A DNA stretch of 10,992 nt from NCBI GenBank assembly GCA_025769875.1, contig JAGFNK010001311.1:1-10992 (forward strand), written 5' to 3'. The position numbers were made by a program, and so were the translations under genes. Origin of the DNA: Russula earlei (Eukaryota; Basidiomycota; Agaricomycetes; Russulales; Russulaceae). Shown here piece after piece: positions 1-7,862 of the stretch (its first letter is position 1; each line of letters starts with the position of its first letter). Under the pieces are notes generated by a model. It was not told the origin of the DNA. It did no database searches and was given only the letters and a program-made list of their open reading frames with translations.

Positions 1-2354
1 TAGTTGATGTATAGTTCATCCAGCTGTTGCTGTGTGTGTTGATCCAGTTGCTGAAATGAGGACGTGCTGCTAATAGCAAAGCGGAAATGGAATTGCTGGC
101 CATTGCTGCCGGCTACTTCGAACAGTATTACATTGCTGATGAGATCGTATAACCCTTGCCTGATCCTGCTATTTTGTTCGTTGTGTTCCAGCTCTACAAA
201 ATGACGTTCTACTTTTCGTTGTGTATCATAAGCGGGTTGTAAGGCATAACGCCCAAACCCATCATATTGCAGGAAGTTTTGTTTGGCATATTCGGCATCG
301 TGGCGGAATACCTGCCATAGTACCTCATCATTAATAAAGGGTTGTGTGTACCTGTGTATATCATCTACGGCAATGCCACGATCGCGCAATTCATATAACT
401 GGATAGGGATGGCAGGCACAAAATAGCCGAGAATACCTTCTACAAGCGTGCATAGGAATGCTCCAGATACGGAAGAAGCCGAGAATATGGTCGATACGGA
501 AAGCGTCGAAATAATAGCTCATTTGCTCAAACCGCTGTTTCCACCAGGCGAAGCCATCTTCCTTCATGCGCTGCCAGTTATAAGTGGGGAAGCCCCAGTT
601 TTGCCCTTTTACGGCAAAATCGTCGGGTGGAGCGCCTGCCTGTAATTCCATATGGTATAAACCGGGCTGTTGCCAGGCATCGGCGCCAAAACGATATACC
701 CCTATGGCAATATCTCCTTTTAGGATGATGCCATTGGCATGAGCATAGGCAGTTGCTTTTTGCAGCTGCAGGTGCAGGTGGTATTGTACAAAATAATGAA
801 TGGCTATTGCATCGACATCTTTATCTGTTAACAATTTAACGGCGGCAGCATTGTACTGGCTGTATTCGGGCCATTGGTTAAAATCGGCAGTATCGTAAGT
901 GTCACGCAGGTAACAGAAGGCGGCATAAGGTTCGAGCCAGTGCTTGTTTTGCTCAAAATATTGCCGGTAACCGGTGGTAAGAAAAGTGGCTTCTTTTTGT
1001 AAAGGATATACCTGTTTGATCACCTCCCATTTGAGTTGTGTTACAGCCTGGTAATCTACATCGGGCAGGCCGTTTAATGCTTTTCTTTTGCCGGATATGC
1101 CATTGAGTATTTCTTTATTGGCATCCTCTACCATTGCATCCAGATTAAGATACAGTGGATGCAGTGCAAAGGCTGAGATGGCTGCATAAGGATAGGAGTC
1201 CATCCAGGTATGTGTGGCCGTAGTATCGTTGATGGGTAATACCTGTATGAGTTTTAACCCTACCTGTTTACTCCAATCTACCAACGGTTCCAGATCAGTA
1301 AATTCACCGGTTCCAAAGCTGTTACTGGTCCTTAAGCTAAATACCGGTATGGCTATGCCTGCGCCTTTCCAGGTAGTGGCGGGTAGTACTACAAAACCAT
1401 CGTTTACAATGGTTTGCCGGGTGGCTGATACCGTATCGAAAAGAATACGGTTATTACCGTCTTCGTAACGAGCAAACTGTTTATTCTCTACATCGTATAC
1501 GCCGTATTTATAGGCAATGGGGAATTGTTCATTAAGCAGGTTAACCTGTACCTGGTAAAAATCATCTCCTTCTGCCCTACTCATTAATACAGGGTTAGCT
1601 TGCTGCCAGTTATGGAAGGTGTTGTTATTGCCCAGCAGGCAAATTGTATATCCCTTTGGTAACAGGGGTGCTTTTACTTTAAAAGTATGGGTAATGGTTG
1701 CCGGGGCCTGTAATGATAAAGGTGTACGGTTGGCTTTTAACAGTACTTCCTGGAAGGGTTCTGTATAAAAAGCATTCTCCCGGTAACCGGCATAATTCCA
1801 GGCATCTACAGTAATACCTCGCCCGTGGTGAAGGCGGAAAGGATAAAGGTTTTATCGCTTCCCCAGTCGTAACTGGCGGAACCATCTGCATTGCGAACAA
1901 TATAATTATACGTGATGGGCTTAGCCGTTATAGCAACTGCGGGAACTTCGATAGTGGCATACCAGAAATCTTCGTTGAAATATTGGAGAGGCAGCGCTTT
2001 TTCTATGCTTCCATTGCCGAGTAAAGGATGATTACCCGTTATAAACAGATCCTGCCCATATTGTGTATGAAAACGTAACTGGAAAGTGATGGTAAGGCCA
2101 TTCGTTGGAGTAATTGCATTCGTCTCTTTGTATATAGCCATCTTTTGAGCAGACTTTTCAGTGGATTGTAATACACCGTTACCGTTTATTTTACCGGTCC
2201 GGGTTTTGCTTTTTCCCACTATGGCTTTGACTGAATCGCTGTTACCATTTTTTTCACGAACAGTTTCCGGGGCAATTTCTGCAGCGGTTGCCGGCTCGGC
2301 GGAAGATGGTACTTTGGGCGCCAAGTTATTGAAAAGAATTTTATCGCTAGACAA
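1..2354 (-). CDS. malQ: 4-alpha-glucanotransferase (CBM20-CBM20-GH77, DPE2-like), two apparent frameshifts, 3' end outside window
   Basis: Transfers alpha-1,4-glucan segments between maltodextrins in the cytoplasm. The N-terminal piece (2354 to 1806) has a first starch-binding CBM20 domain from about residue 85 (FHTQYGQDLFITGNHPLLG). After a frame change, the reading continues from about 1809 through VDAWNYAGYRENAF, a second CBM20 and the GH77 domain. The GH77 nucleophile region FRIDHILGFFRIW is present, with its Asp codon at 490-492. Frame breaks: reading stops at TAG 1808-1806, where one missing base (probably one G of a GG near 1809) would join the frames; at 444-445 one extra T breaks MHA/VEGILGYFVPA. 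From 443 to position 1 the frame is open, so the gene runs off the window before the AEDLG acid/base motif. The start is uncertain: TTG at 2354 gives a roughly 70-residue low-complexity extension rich in K, A, E, P and S; ATG at 2141 (MAIYKETN) gives the usual N-terminus. It is either a pseudogene or an intact gene with sequence errors; I favour errors. Confidence 0.88.
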
Positions 2355-2384
2355 TGTTAGAGTTTTTAAAATGCTAAAGTAGGG

Positions 2385-2415
2385 AAATTAATGTGTAATT
2401 AACACACATTAATTT
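2385..2415. promoter_or_regulatory. 12-bp-arm perfect inverted repeat upstream of malQ, probable operator
   Basis: AAATTAATGTGT at 2385-2396 and its exact reverse complement ACACATTAATTT at 2404-2415 are separated by 7 bases (AATTAAC). The right arm directly abuts the -7-like element at 2416-2423, so the palindrome covers the expected transcription start of malQ. The position fits a repressor site. A 5'-UTR hairpin is possible, but the arms are AT-rich and no T-run follows. Confidence 0.6.
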
Positions 2416-2423
2416 CAAAACTA
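2416..2423 (-). promoter_or_regulatory. Putative -7 element of malQ promoter (TAGTTTTG)
   Basis: The minus strand reads TAGTTTTG, a full match to the Bacteroidota -7 consensus TAnnTTTG. The nearest TTTG upstream (2436-2439) is only 12 bases away, shorter than the usual gap of about 19-23, so only the -7 half is convincing. Transcription would begin near 2409, leaving about 55 nt before the TTG start. Confidence 0.4.
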
Positions 2424-2481
2424 AGCACAAGTGTGCAAAATCTAACCCGCAGGAAAGCGCAGTGTGCCTTATATGTTATAT

Positions 2482-2518
2482 AAAAAAGTCCTGCGACCAG
2501 GCACGATCGCAGGACTTT
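2482..2518 (-). terminator. Intrinsic terminator after the cytochrome c gene
   Basis: A 12-bp perfect stem (2485-2496 with 2507-2518, core GTCCTGCGA/TCGCAGGAC) with a 10-nt loop. On the minus strand it is followed by a run of six T (2487-2482). It lies 25 bp past the stop codon of the cytochrome gene. Confidence 0.85.
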
Positions 2519-2542
2519 ATATTAGAAAAACAAAAAGGCTAA

Positions 2543-2962
2543 TTATTTTGTTGTTACTACCGGCTTGGGTTCTCCTCTATGACAGGTAATACAGCTTACC
2601 ATTTGCACCTGGGTTGTATCCTTGTGCTGCAGGGTTGACATGTATTTCTGGTTCATCTCGTAGGTCATGCGCATCATTTGACGACAGATATCCTTTTTTG
2701 GATTATCATCACTGGCCATATCCATCCTGCGGGGATTATCTTTTGACGAAGCATGGCAGTAGCCGCATTTTACGCCGAGCTCTACCTTGAATGCATCCAT
2801 GATATGATCGAGACTATCGTGGCTGATATTTTCAGGTAATACTTTTAGGTTACGTTTACGGGGTTGCTCGTTGGAGATTGGCTTAAAGGCCATCATGCCT
2901 ATAGCAACGAAGCAGAATAATATGAGGGTGACGGCTAATTTTCTTTTGTGATGATTGAGCAT
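2543..2962 (-). CDS. Membrane-anchored diheme c-type cytochrome (photosynthetic reaction-centre cytochrome-like domain)
   Basis: A 139-residue exported electron carrier. Residues 1-8 are basic (HHKRK) and 9-26 form a hydrophobic signal or anchor segment, so the rest should be periplasmic. Two heme-c attachment motifs are visible: CGYCH at 66-70 and CITCH at 124-128. Met residues such as M55 and those at 96-108 and M121 are candidate axial ligands. The NLKVLPENIS...LDHIMDAF start and the LGVKCGYCH context match the short CytoC_RC-like proteins common in Bacteroidota; these are not photosynthetic. I chose ATG 2962 over the in-frame TTG 2983 because it places the basic residues next to the hydrophobic stretch and the TTG lies in a -7-like sequence (TATCTTG). 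The redox partner is unknown; neighbours give no clue. Confidence 0.85.
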   Translation of the reverse strand: MLNHHKRKLAVTLILFCFVAIGMMAFKPISNEQPRKRNLKVLPENISHDSLDHIMDAFKVELGVKCGYCHASSKDNPRRMDMASDDNPKKDICRQMMRMTYEMNQKYMSTLQHKDTTQVQMVSCITCHRGEPKPVVTTK

Positions 2963-3056
2963 ACGTTGGTTTTGATATAACAAGATAGTTAAGGCAAAAT
3001 AACATTCTTCCTGAAATCGGTGAAATAAATATTACAAAGTGTAGAATGATATACCC

Positions 3057-3091
3057 AAATAAAAAGGGCCTTTATTAGATAAAGGCCCTTT
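3057..3091 (-). terminator. Intrinsic terminator after the YtxH-like gene
   Basis: A 12-bp perfect stem (3063-3074 with 3080-3091, AAAGGGCCTTTA/TAAAGGCCCTTT) with a 5-nt loop. On the minus strand the T-rich tract TTTTTATTT follows. It begins 20 bp past the stop codon. Confidence 0.85.
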
Positions 3092-3110
3092 AATATTTTT
3101 CCTTACTGTG

Positions 3111-3425
3111 TTAAGAAGCCATTGCTTCTTTCTTCACGTTGTTAACACTTGATTTGGTAGATTCAATTAGTGTTAATACTCTTTGGCGCACATCATCTTT
3201 TAGTCCGTCTACCTCATGTTCAAAGATTTCTTTCAGTTCATCCAGCTCGTCACCAGCCTGGCCTCTAAGGCGGCGGAATCTTTTCTTAATATTGTCGGTA
3301 GTGTCAACAATTTTCTGACGGGTTTCAGCGCCTGAAGATGGAGCGGTTAATATACCAACCAGTACGCCGGCAGCTAAACCAGACAATGCACCGATCATGA
3401 TTTTTTGAGTGCTCATTTGTATCAT
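3111..3425 (-). CDS. YtxH domain-containing protein
   Basis: A 104-residue small envelope protein. Residues 8-27 form one glycine- and alanine-rich membrane helix (IMIGALSGLAAGVLVGILTA), followed by the family hallmark APSSGAETRQKI. The remainder is a charged, probably amphipathic or coiled helix (DNIKKRFRRLRGQAGDELDELKEIFEHEV). YtxH-like proteins are often linked to stress or general envelope roles, but the molecular function is not known and nothing here settles it. ATG at 3425 (MIQMSTQ) and ATG at 3416 (MSTQKIM) are both possible; the second looks more like relatives. The gene is divergent from the acid phosphatase gene, sharing a 148-bp intergenic region in which I found no clear promoter match. 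Confidence 0.85.
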   Translation of the reverse strand: MIQMSTQKIMIGALSGLAAGVLVGILTAPSSGAETRQKIVDTTDNIKKRFRRLRGQAGDELDELKEIFEHEVDGLKDDVRQRVLTLIESTKSSVNNVKKEAMAS

Positions 3426-3573
3426 TTTTAAATGGTTAATAATATCTCTTATTATCCAACAACCTTGCCAGAAGAGGTATTACGCTTTCACCAATTGTAT
3501 GATACTTGTCAGGAGATATTGGTTTATTCTGTTTCTTTGAAAGGCAGTTCTATTCTTTTTAAAACCTATCGTT

Positions 3574-4371
3574 ATGAAACATATGGCTTTTTTGGGTATC
3601 GCTTTTTTACTGGGTACCGCCTGTTTTGCACAAAACACACCTACCACAACACCGGGTACCCTGGTGCCGGATGGGAAATTATTTACCTCTTTATTTCAGC
3701 AGCGGGCAGCTGAGTACAGGGCTTTGTGTTTCCAGGCGTACAATATTGCCCACCTACGGCTTGAGCAGGCATTACAACAGCCTGGTTTTAAGCCCATGGC
3801 AGTGATTACGGATATTGATGAGACAGTGCTGGACAATAGCCCTTATGCGGTTCACCAGGGCCTACAGGGTAAAGATTATGAGGCTGCCGGATGGATGGGT
3901 TGGACCAGCCTGGCGCAGGCAGATACCCTGGCGGGGGCATTAACCTTTTTTAAATATGCGGCTTCTAAACATGTAGAAGTGTTTTATATCACCAACCGTG
4001 ATGAGAAGGAACGTGCAGCTACTTTGCAGAACCTGCAGAAATATGGATTTCCTTATGCCGATGATACCCATTTGATATTAAGACAAACCAGTTCCAGCAA
4101 GGAGAGCAGGCGACAAAAGGTGGCTACTACCCATAACATTGTTTTATTACTGGGCGATAACCTGGCGGATTTTAGCGCTTTGTTTGATAAAAAAACAGAG
4201 GAGGAGCGTTTGCAGAATGTGCAGCAGAATGCAGACCTGTTTGGTAGTAAGTTTATTGTATTGCCCAATGCTAATTATGGGGATTGGGAAGGCGCTTTGT
4301 ATCATTACAATTACCAGTTGACACCTGCACAGAAGGATTCGGTTATAAGGGCCTCTTTGAAGACGTTTTAA
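3574..4371 (+). CDS. 5'-nucleotidase / acid phosphatase, lipoprotein e(P4) family (HAD class C)
   Basis: A 265-residue exported phosphomonoesterase of the HAD superfamily. The N-terminus (MKHMAFLGIAFLLGTACFAQ) is a signal peptide; the Cys at 17 has a poor lipobox (GTAC), so cleavage before Q20 is at least as likely as lipidation. HAD motif I is D80-I-D82-E-T-V-L-D87-N, with D80 the expected nucleophile and D82 the acid/base. Motif II is the TN of TNRD (140-143). The conserved basic stretch is near SRRQK (178-182), and the metal-binding GDNLADF is at 194-200. Relatives dephosphorylate nucleotides such as NMP or other monoesters in the periplasm or at the outer membrane; the substrate here is not determined. 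It is the only plus-strand gene in the window. The 3' end faces the desaturase gene across a hairpin repeat. Confidence 0.9.
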   Translation: MKHMAFLGIAFLLGTACFAQNTPTTTPGTLVPDGKLFTSLFQQRAAEYRALCFQAYNIAHLRLEQALQQPGFKPMAVITDIDETVLDNSPYAVHQGLQGKDYEAAGWMGWTSLAQADTLAGALTFFKYAASKHVEVFYITNRDEKERAATLQNLQKYGFPYADDTHLILRQTSSSKESRRQKVATTHNIVLLLGDNLADFSALFDKKTEEERLQNVQQNADLFGSKFIVLPNANYGDWEGALYHYNYQLTPAQKDSVIRASLKTF

Positions 4372-4424
4372 GTGTAAGTGTTAGGTTGTACGTTATTGGA
4401 AGAAGAATTGATTGAGGAAGATTA

Positions 4425-4493
4425 ACCACTAAGAACACAAAGGGCACTAAGTGTAAGCTTAGTGCCCTTTGTGTTTCTTGTGACCTTAGTGGT
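4425..4493. repeat. REP-like hairpin made of 9-nt units between convergent genes
   Basis: The left arm is three consecutive nonamers of pattern NNCACWAAG (ACCACTAAG, AACACAAAG, GGCACTAAG; 4425-4451). After a 6-nt loop, the right arm is four nonamers (CTTAGTGCC, CTTTGTGTT, TCTTGTGAC, CTTAGTGGT; 4458-4493). The inner 18 bp pair perfectly (4434-4451 with 4458-4475), and the outermost units pair perfectly (4425-4433 with 4485-4493). The degenerate third right-hand unit is left as a 9-nt bulge. No long T-run follows on either strand. It could act as a bidirectional terminator or 3'-end stabiliser, and it resembles interspersed CTTTGTG-type repeats. Confidence 0.75.
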
Positions 4494-4500
4494 AAATATA

Positions 4501-5526
4501 TTACGCGCGACGTGTGAGGTCTTGTTCTTTTATTAATTCAGCATCAGGTATGGATTGGTCGGCTAATGCTACCTTACCCCTGTTGCGGCGTATAATGCGT
4601 GAAAACAATGATAATTCTCTATCGAATATAAAACGGAAGAACAGCTTTGTCCATGATTTATGGCTTGCGAGTGAATCATAAAACGTGGGGGCCGTGCTTT
4701 TCAACTCTGGCAATTTATTCCATGGTATAGAAGGGAAATCGTGGTGTTCATTGTGGTAACCTACATTAAAAGCTACGGTATTTAAAATACCATAATAGCT
4801 ATAGGTTTCCTGCTCGCCATGGGTAAGGTAATGTTCCTGTATCCACCTGCCACCCAGCGGATGCAGGCCTACTGAAAAGAAGAAGCTGAGTAACAGGTAT
4901 ACCAGCGCCTTAGGACCTAAGAATACTACTATTGCTGTTGTAAACAAGATTTGTACACCCCAGTTTAAAGCTACCCAACCATCGAAAGGTTTGATCTCTT
5001 TTAAACGGGATATCCTGAATACCTGAAACACCGGGTAAAAAAGGAACCAAATTATCTTACCTATAAAGTAATTATTGATTAAACGGGCTTCCCAGTGATT
5101 GGGCAGATCAGCATCCAGTTCGTGTACACCCTGGAAGGCATGGTGCTTAATATGATATCGTTCAAATGATACCGAACTAGGCATTATTTGTGGCAGATTG
5201 GCGAATATGCCTGCGAGTGTATTAGCAGCATGTTTTTTAAACAACAACCGATGGGCACATTCATGTATCATTACAAACAAAGCATGATCAGCAAAGGCAC
5301 CTAATAAATAAGCAGCCGCCAGGATCATCCACCACGATTGGTTGGCGAGTAACCCGGCTAATACTACCTGGAAGGTTACGAGGCCTATAATAGCAATAAT
5401 GGTTGATGGATTTTTACCGATCAGTTTACGCACATGGGGATGTTGCTTTAGTATCTCTTTGGTTCGGATACGATGTGGTTCGGACGCTGTGGATTCCTTG
5501 AATCCGCTAGGGGCATTGGTTCGCAT
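4501..5526 (-). CDS. Membrane fatty acid desaturase, sphingolipid delta-4 desaturase (DES1)-like
   Basis: A 341-residue di-iron membrane enzyme. The three histidine boxes are HECAH (88-92), HIKHH (125-129) and HNEHH (258-262). Hydrophobic segments lie near 41-60, 66-86, 152-170 and 188-221. Similarity to eukaryotic dihydroceramide delta-4 desaturases goes beyond the boxes: the lead-in RTKEILKQHP, IFANLPQIMP and SFERYHIKHH, EHYLTHGEQETYSYYG (231-246), NVGYHNEHHDFPSIPW, and a C-terminal SWTKLFFRFIFD...SLFSR. The family reaction is oxygen-dependent introduction of a 4,5-trans double bond in the sphingoid base; Bacteroidota make sphingolipids, so this role is plausible but inferred. A fatty-acyl or other lipid substrate remains possible. 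The start at ATG 5526 is the only good one. No sphingolipid synthesis gene is adjacent; it is flanked by a 3' hairpin repeat and the dnaK terminator. Confidence 0.88.
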   Translation of the reverse strand: MRTNAPSGFKESTASEPHRIRTKEILKQHPHVRKLIGKNPSTIIAIIGLVTFQVVLAGLLANQSWWMILAAAYLLGAFADHALFVMIHECAHRLLFKKHAANTLAGIFANLPQIMPSSVSFERYHIKHHAFQGVHELDADLPNHWEARLINNYFIGKIIWFLFYPVFQVFRISRLKEIKPFDGWVALNWGVQILFTTAIVVFLGPKALVYLLLSFFFSVGLHPLGGRWIQEHYLTHGEQETYSYYGILNTVAFNVGYHNEHHDFPSIPWNKLPELKSTAPTFYDSLASHKSWTKLFFRFIFDRELSLFSRIIRRNRGKVALADQSIPDAELIKEQDLTRRA

Positions 5527-5540
5527 GCGGACAAGATAGC

Positions 5541-5555
5541 ATTTATTGAATAAAT
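5541..5555. promoter_or_regulatory. 15-bp perfect palindrome upstream of the desaturase gene
   Basis: ATTTATT-G-AATAAAT lies 15-29 bp before the desaturase start codon. An AT-only palindrome of this size can arise by chance in an AT-rich intergenic stretch, so an operator role is only a suggestion. Confidence 0.25.
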
Positions 5556-5592
5556 CGCCTAAATTTTGCCGTTTCCTTAACGATTTGAATAG

Positions 5593-5623
5593 AAAAAGCC
5601 CCCCGTTTTGCGGGAGGCCTTTC
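5593..5623 (-). terminator. Intrinsic terminator of dnaK
   Basis: On the minus strand GGCCTCCCG and CGGGGGGC pair across a short CAAAA-type loop (one G-T wobble), extended by AAA/TTT and followed by TTTTT. It lies about 20 bp past the dnaK stop codon and separates dnaK from the desaturase gene. Confidence 0.8.
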
Positions 5624-5641
5624 CTGTATATTCACTCTCAA

Positions 5642-7549
5642 TTATTTCACTTCTTCGAACTCAGCGTCTGTTACTGTTTCGCCACCTTGCTGAGCGCCAC
5701 CTTCGTTATGAGGTTGTGCACCTGCATCAGGGGCTCCACCGGCAGCAGCCTGTGCTTTATAAAGCTCTTCGCTGGCTGCAGTCCATGCAGTATTCATTTC
5801 TGTTAACGCTGCATCTACTGCGGCAATATCCTGTGATTTGTGTGCTTCTTTCAGCTTGTTTAAGGCAGCTTCAATAGGCACTTTTTTATCGGCAGGTACT
5901 TTATCTCCAAACTCTTTCAGTTGCTTTTCAGTTTGGAAGATCAAGCTATCGGCCTGGTTGAGTTTTTCTACTTTTTCACGGGCAGCTTTGTCTTCTGCTT
6001 CGTGTGCTTTTGCTTCGGCTTTCATCTTTTCAACTTCTTCCTTGCTTAAACCGCTACCTGCTTCAATATGGATCTTTTGTTCTTTACCGGTTCCTTTATC
6101 TTTTGCGCTTACGTGTATTAAACCGTTGGCGTCTATATCAAAAGTTACTTCGATCTGTGGTACGCCGCGTGGGGCTGGTGGAATACCATCCAGGTTGAAC
6201 ACACCAAGGCTTTTATTTTGTGCGGCCATTGGTCTTTCGCCCTGTAATACATGTATCTGTACACCAGGCTGGTTATCGCTGGCGGTAGAGTATACTTCTG
6301 TTTTCTTGGTAGGGATGGTTGTGTTGGAGGCGATCATGGTTGTCATTACACCACCCATGGTTTCGATACCCAGGCTTAACGGTGTAACGTCGAGCAATAA
6401 TACATCTTTTACTTCACCGGTTAATACGGCACCCTGTATACCAGCACCAATGGCTACTACTTCATCAGGGTTTACGCTACGGTTAGGTTTTTTACCAAAG
6501 AACTTTTCTACTATTTCCTGTACTTTAGGAATACGGGTTGAACCACCTACCAATATCACTTCGTCAATATCGCTGGTAGAATAACCTGCATCTTTTAAGG
6601 CAGCTTCGCAAGGCTTTAAGCAACGATCGAATAATTTATCGCTGAGTGCTTCAAACTTTGCACGGCTTAATTTTTTTACCAGGTGTTTAGGCACACCATC
6701 TACTGCTGTGATATAAGGAAGGTTTATCTCTGTTTCTGAAGAAGAACTCAGTTCTACCTTAGCTTTTTCAGCAGCTTCTTTTAAACGTTGTAAAGCCATT
6801 GGATCTTTACGCAGATCAATTGCTTCATCGCTTTTAAATTCATCAGCCAACCAGTCCATGATCACTTTATCGAAGTCATCACCACCTAAGTGTGTATCAC
6901 CGTTGGTTGATTTTACTTCAAATACACCATCGCCCAGTTCGAGTACAGAAATATCGAACGTACCACCACCTAAATCGAACACAGCGATCTTTTGATCGGC
7001 ATGTTTTTTATCCAGGCCATAAGCCAGAGCAGCTGCGGTTGGTTCGTTTACGATACGGCGAACATTCAAACCGGCAATTTCACCAGCTTCTTTGGTTGCC
7101 TGACGTTGTGCATCATTAAAATAAGCAGGAACGGTAATTACTGCTTCAGTCACTTCCTGACCCAGGTAGTCTTCCGCTGTTTTCTTCATTTTTTGAAGGA
7201 TCATAGCAGATATTTCCTGGGGTGTATATAAACGACCGTCTATATCAACACGAACGGTATTATTGTCACCTTTCACCACTTTATAGCTCCAGTGGCTGAT
7301 CTCTTCTGTCACTTCATCATAACGGCGGCCCATAAAACGCTTTACACTTGTGATAGTGTTTTGCGGATTTGTAATAGCCTGACGCTTAGCTGGGTCACCT
7401 ACTTTACGTTCTCCGTTCTTTAAAAAACCAACTACGGAAGGCGTGGTGCGACGTCCTTCGTCGTTTGCGATCACAACAGGTTCGTTGCCTTCCATTACGC
7501 TAACGCAACTATTTGTTGTTCCTAAATCAATACCAATAATTTTTCCCAT
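5642..7549 (-). CDS. dnaK: Chaperone protein DnaK (Hsp70)
   Basis: A 635-residue cytoplasmic ATP-driven chaperone that binds exposed hydrophobic segments of proteins, working with DnaJ and GrpE (neither is in this window). The ATPase domain spans about 1-380: phosphate-1 motif [11 protein letters not shown] (5-15), phosphate-2 [10 protein letters not shown] (192-201), adenosine motif [11 protein letters not shown] (331-341). The interdomain linker [11 protein letters not shown] is at 380-390. The substrate-binding beta domain follows to about 500, then the helical lid. The tail is a Gly/Ala/Gln-rich linker ending in DAEFEEVK, equivalent to the usual acidic EEVD/K-type end. Length and reading frame are normal. 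A purine-rich AAGGAG occurs about 17 nt before the ATG, too far for a standard Shine-Dalgarno. I found no CIRCE element upstream; the 375-bp upstream region carries a repeated motif instead. Confidence 0.99.
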   Translation of the reverse strand: MGKIIGIDLGTTNSCVSVMEGNEPVVIANDEGRRTTPSVVGFLKNGERKVGDPAKRQAITNPQNTITSVKRFMGRRYDEVTEEISHWSYKVVKGDNNTVRVDIDGRLYTPQEISAMILQKMKKTAEDYLGQEVTEAVITVPAYFNDAQRQATKEAGEIAGLNVRRIVNEPTAAALAYGLDKKHADQKIAVFDLGGGTFDISVLELGDGVFEVKSTNGDTHLGGDDFDKVIMDWLADEFKSDEAIDLRKDPMALQRLKEAAEKAKVELSSSSETEINLPYITAVDGVPKHLVKKLSRAKFEALSDKLFDRCLKPCEAALKDAGYSTSDIDEVILVGGSTRIPKVQEIVEKFFGKKPNRSVNPDEVVAIGAGIQGAVLTGEVKDVLLLDVTPLSLGIETMGGVMTTMIASNTTIPTKKTEVYSTASDNQPGVQIHVLQGERPMAAQNKSLGVFNLDGIPPAPRGVPQIEVTFDIDANGLIHVSAKDKGTGKEQKIHIEAGSGLSKEEVEKMKAEAKAHEAEDKAAREKVEKLNQADSLIFQTEKQLKEFGDKVPADKKVPIEAALNKLKEAHKSQDIAAVDAALTEMNTAWTAASEELYKAQAAAGGAPDAGAQPHNEGGAQQGGETVTDAEFEEVK

Positions 7550-7722
7550 ATGTATATTTTTTTACTCCTTTTGGCTTCTTACGAAACCAACCTTTCTTGT
7601 CAACCATTATGCCATGTGAAGTAAGAATGTAAAATTGTCAGCCTTTTATAAGAGTAGCGTTCAAAATAGCCGTAATCTGTTTGCTTACTGATGCGTTTTT
7701 GTCTGTTGTTATTGTATTAACC

Positions 7723-7790
7723 GTAAAAACACCTTGCAGTTTCCTGCAAAAAAGGGTAAAAATACCCCCTATTTTAGGGTAAAAACACCC
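7723..7790. repeat. Three spaced copies of a GGGTAAAAAYACCC-like element upstream of dnaK
   Basis: Copy A is GTAAAAACACC at 7723-7733, with flanks CC rather than GG. Copy B is GGGTAAAAATACCC at 7754-7767, a perfect GGGTA-N4-TACCC dyad. Copy C is GGGTAAAAACACCC at 7777-7790, a GGGT-N6-ACCC dyad. The GTAAAAA cores start 33 and 23 bp apart, close to whole helical turns. They lie about 175-240 bp upstream of the dnaK start. The spacing and dyad symmetry suggest cooperative protein binding sites, but the binding protein is unknown. Confidence 0.55.
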
Positions 7791-7862
7791 TGCTGAGGAG
7801 GAGGGGGTGGCTCTAATTTTACACCCGCAAGCAGGGATTTTTTCTCAAGCGTTTTAGGGGTT

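Noticed and set aside
1806..1825. Programmed ribosomal frameshifting in malQ
   Set aside because: No slippery heptamer of the X-XXY-YYZ type precedes the stop and no downstream stem is evident; the second break needs a shift of the opposite sense.
1679..1900. A 73-codon open frame on the minus strand over the first malQ break
   Set aside because: The true continuation of the CBM20 sequence is in a different minus-strand frame that runs from 1809 into the GH77 part; this frame shows no family similarity.
2963..2983. TTG start adding seven residues to the cytochrome
   Set aside because: The ATG at 2962 gives a normal signal anchor, and the TTG lies in TATCTTG, which resembles a promoter element.
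5838..6584. A 248-codon open frame on the plus strand inside dnaK
   Set aside because: It is antisense to a perfectly conserved chaperone and has no recognisable protein features; long antisense frames are common opposite highly expressed genes.
7723..7790. CRISPR array or riboswitch from the repeated GTAAAAAYACC units
   Set aside because: The units are only 11-14 bp, there are three or four of them, the spacing is shorter than a CRISPR spacer, and there are no cas genes; no riboswitch fold is evident.
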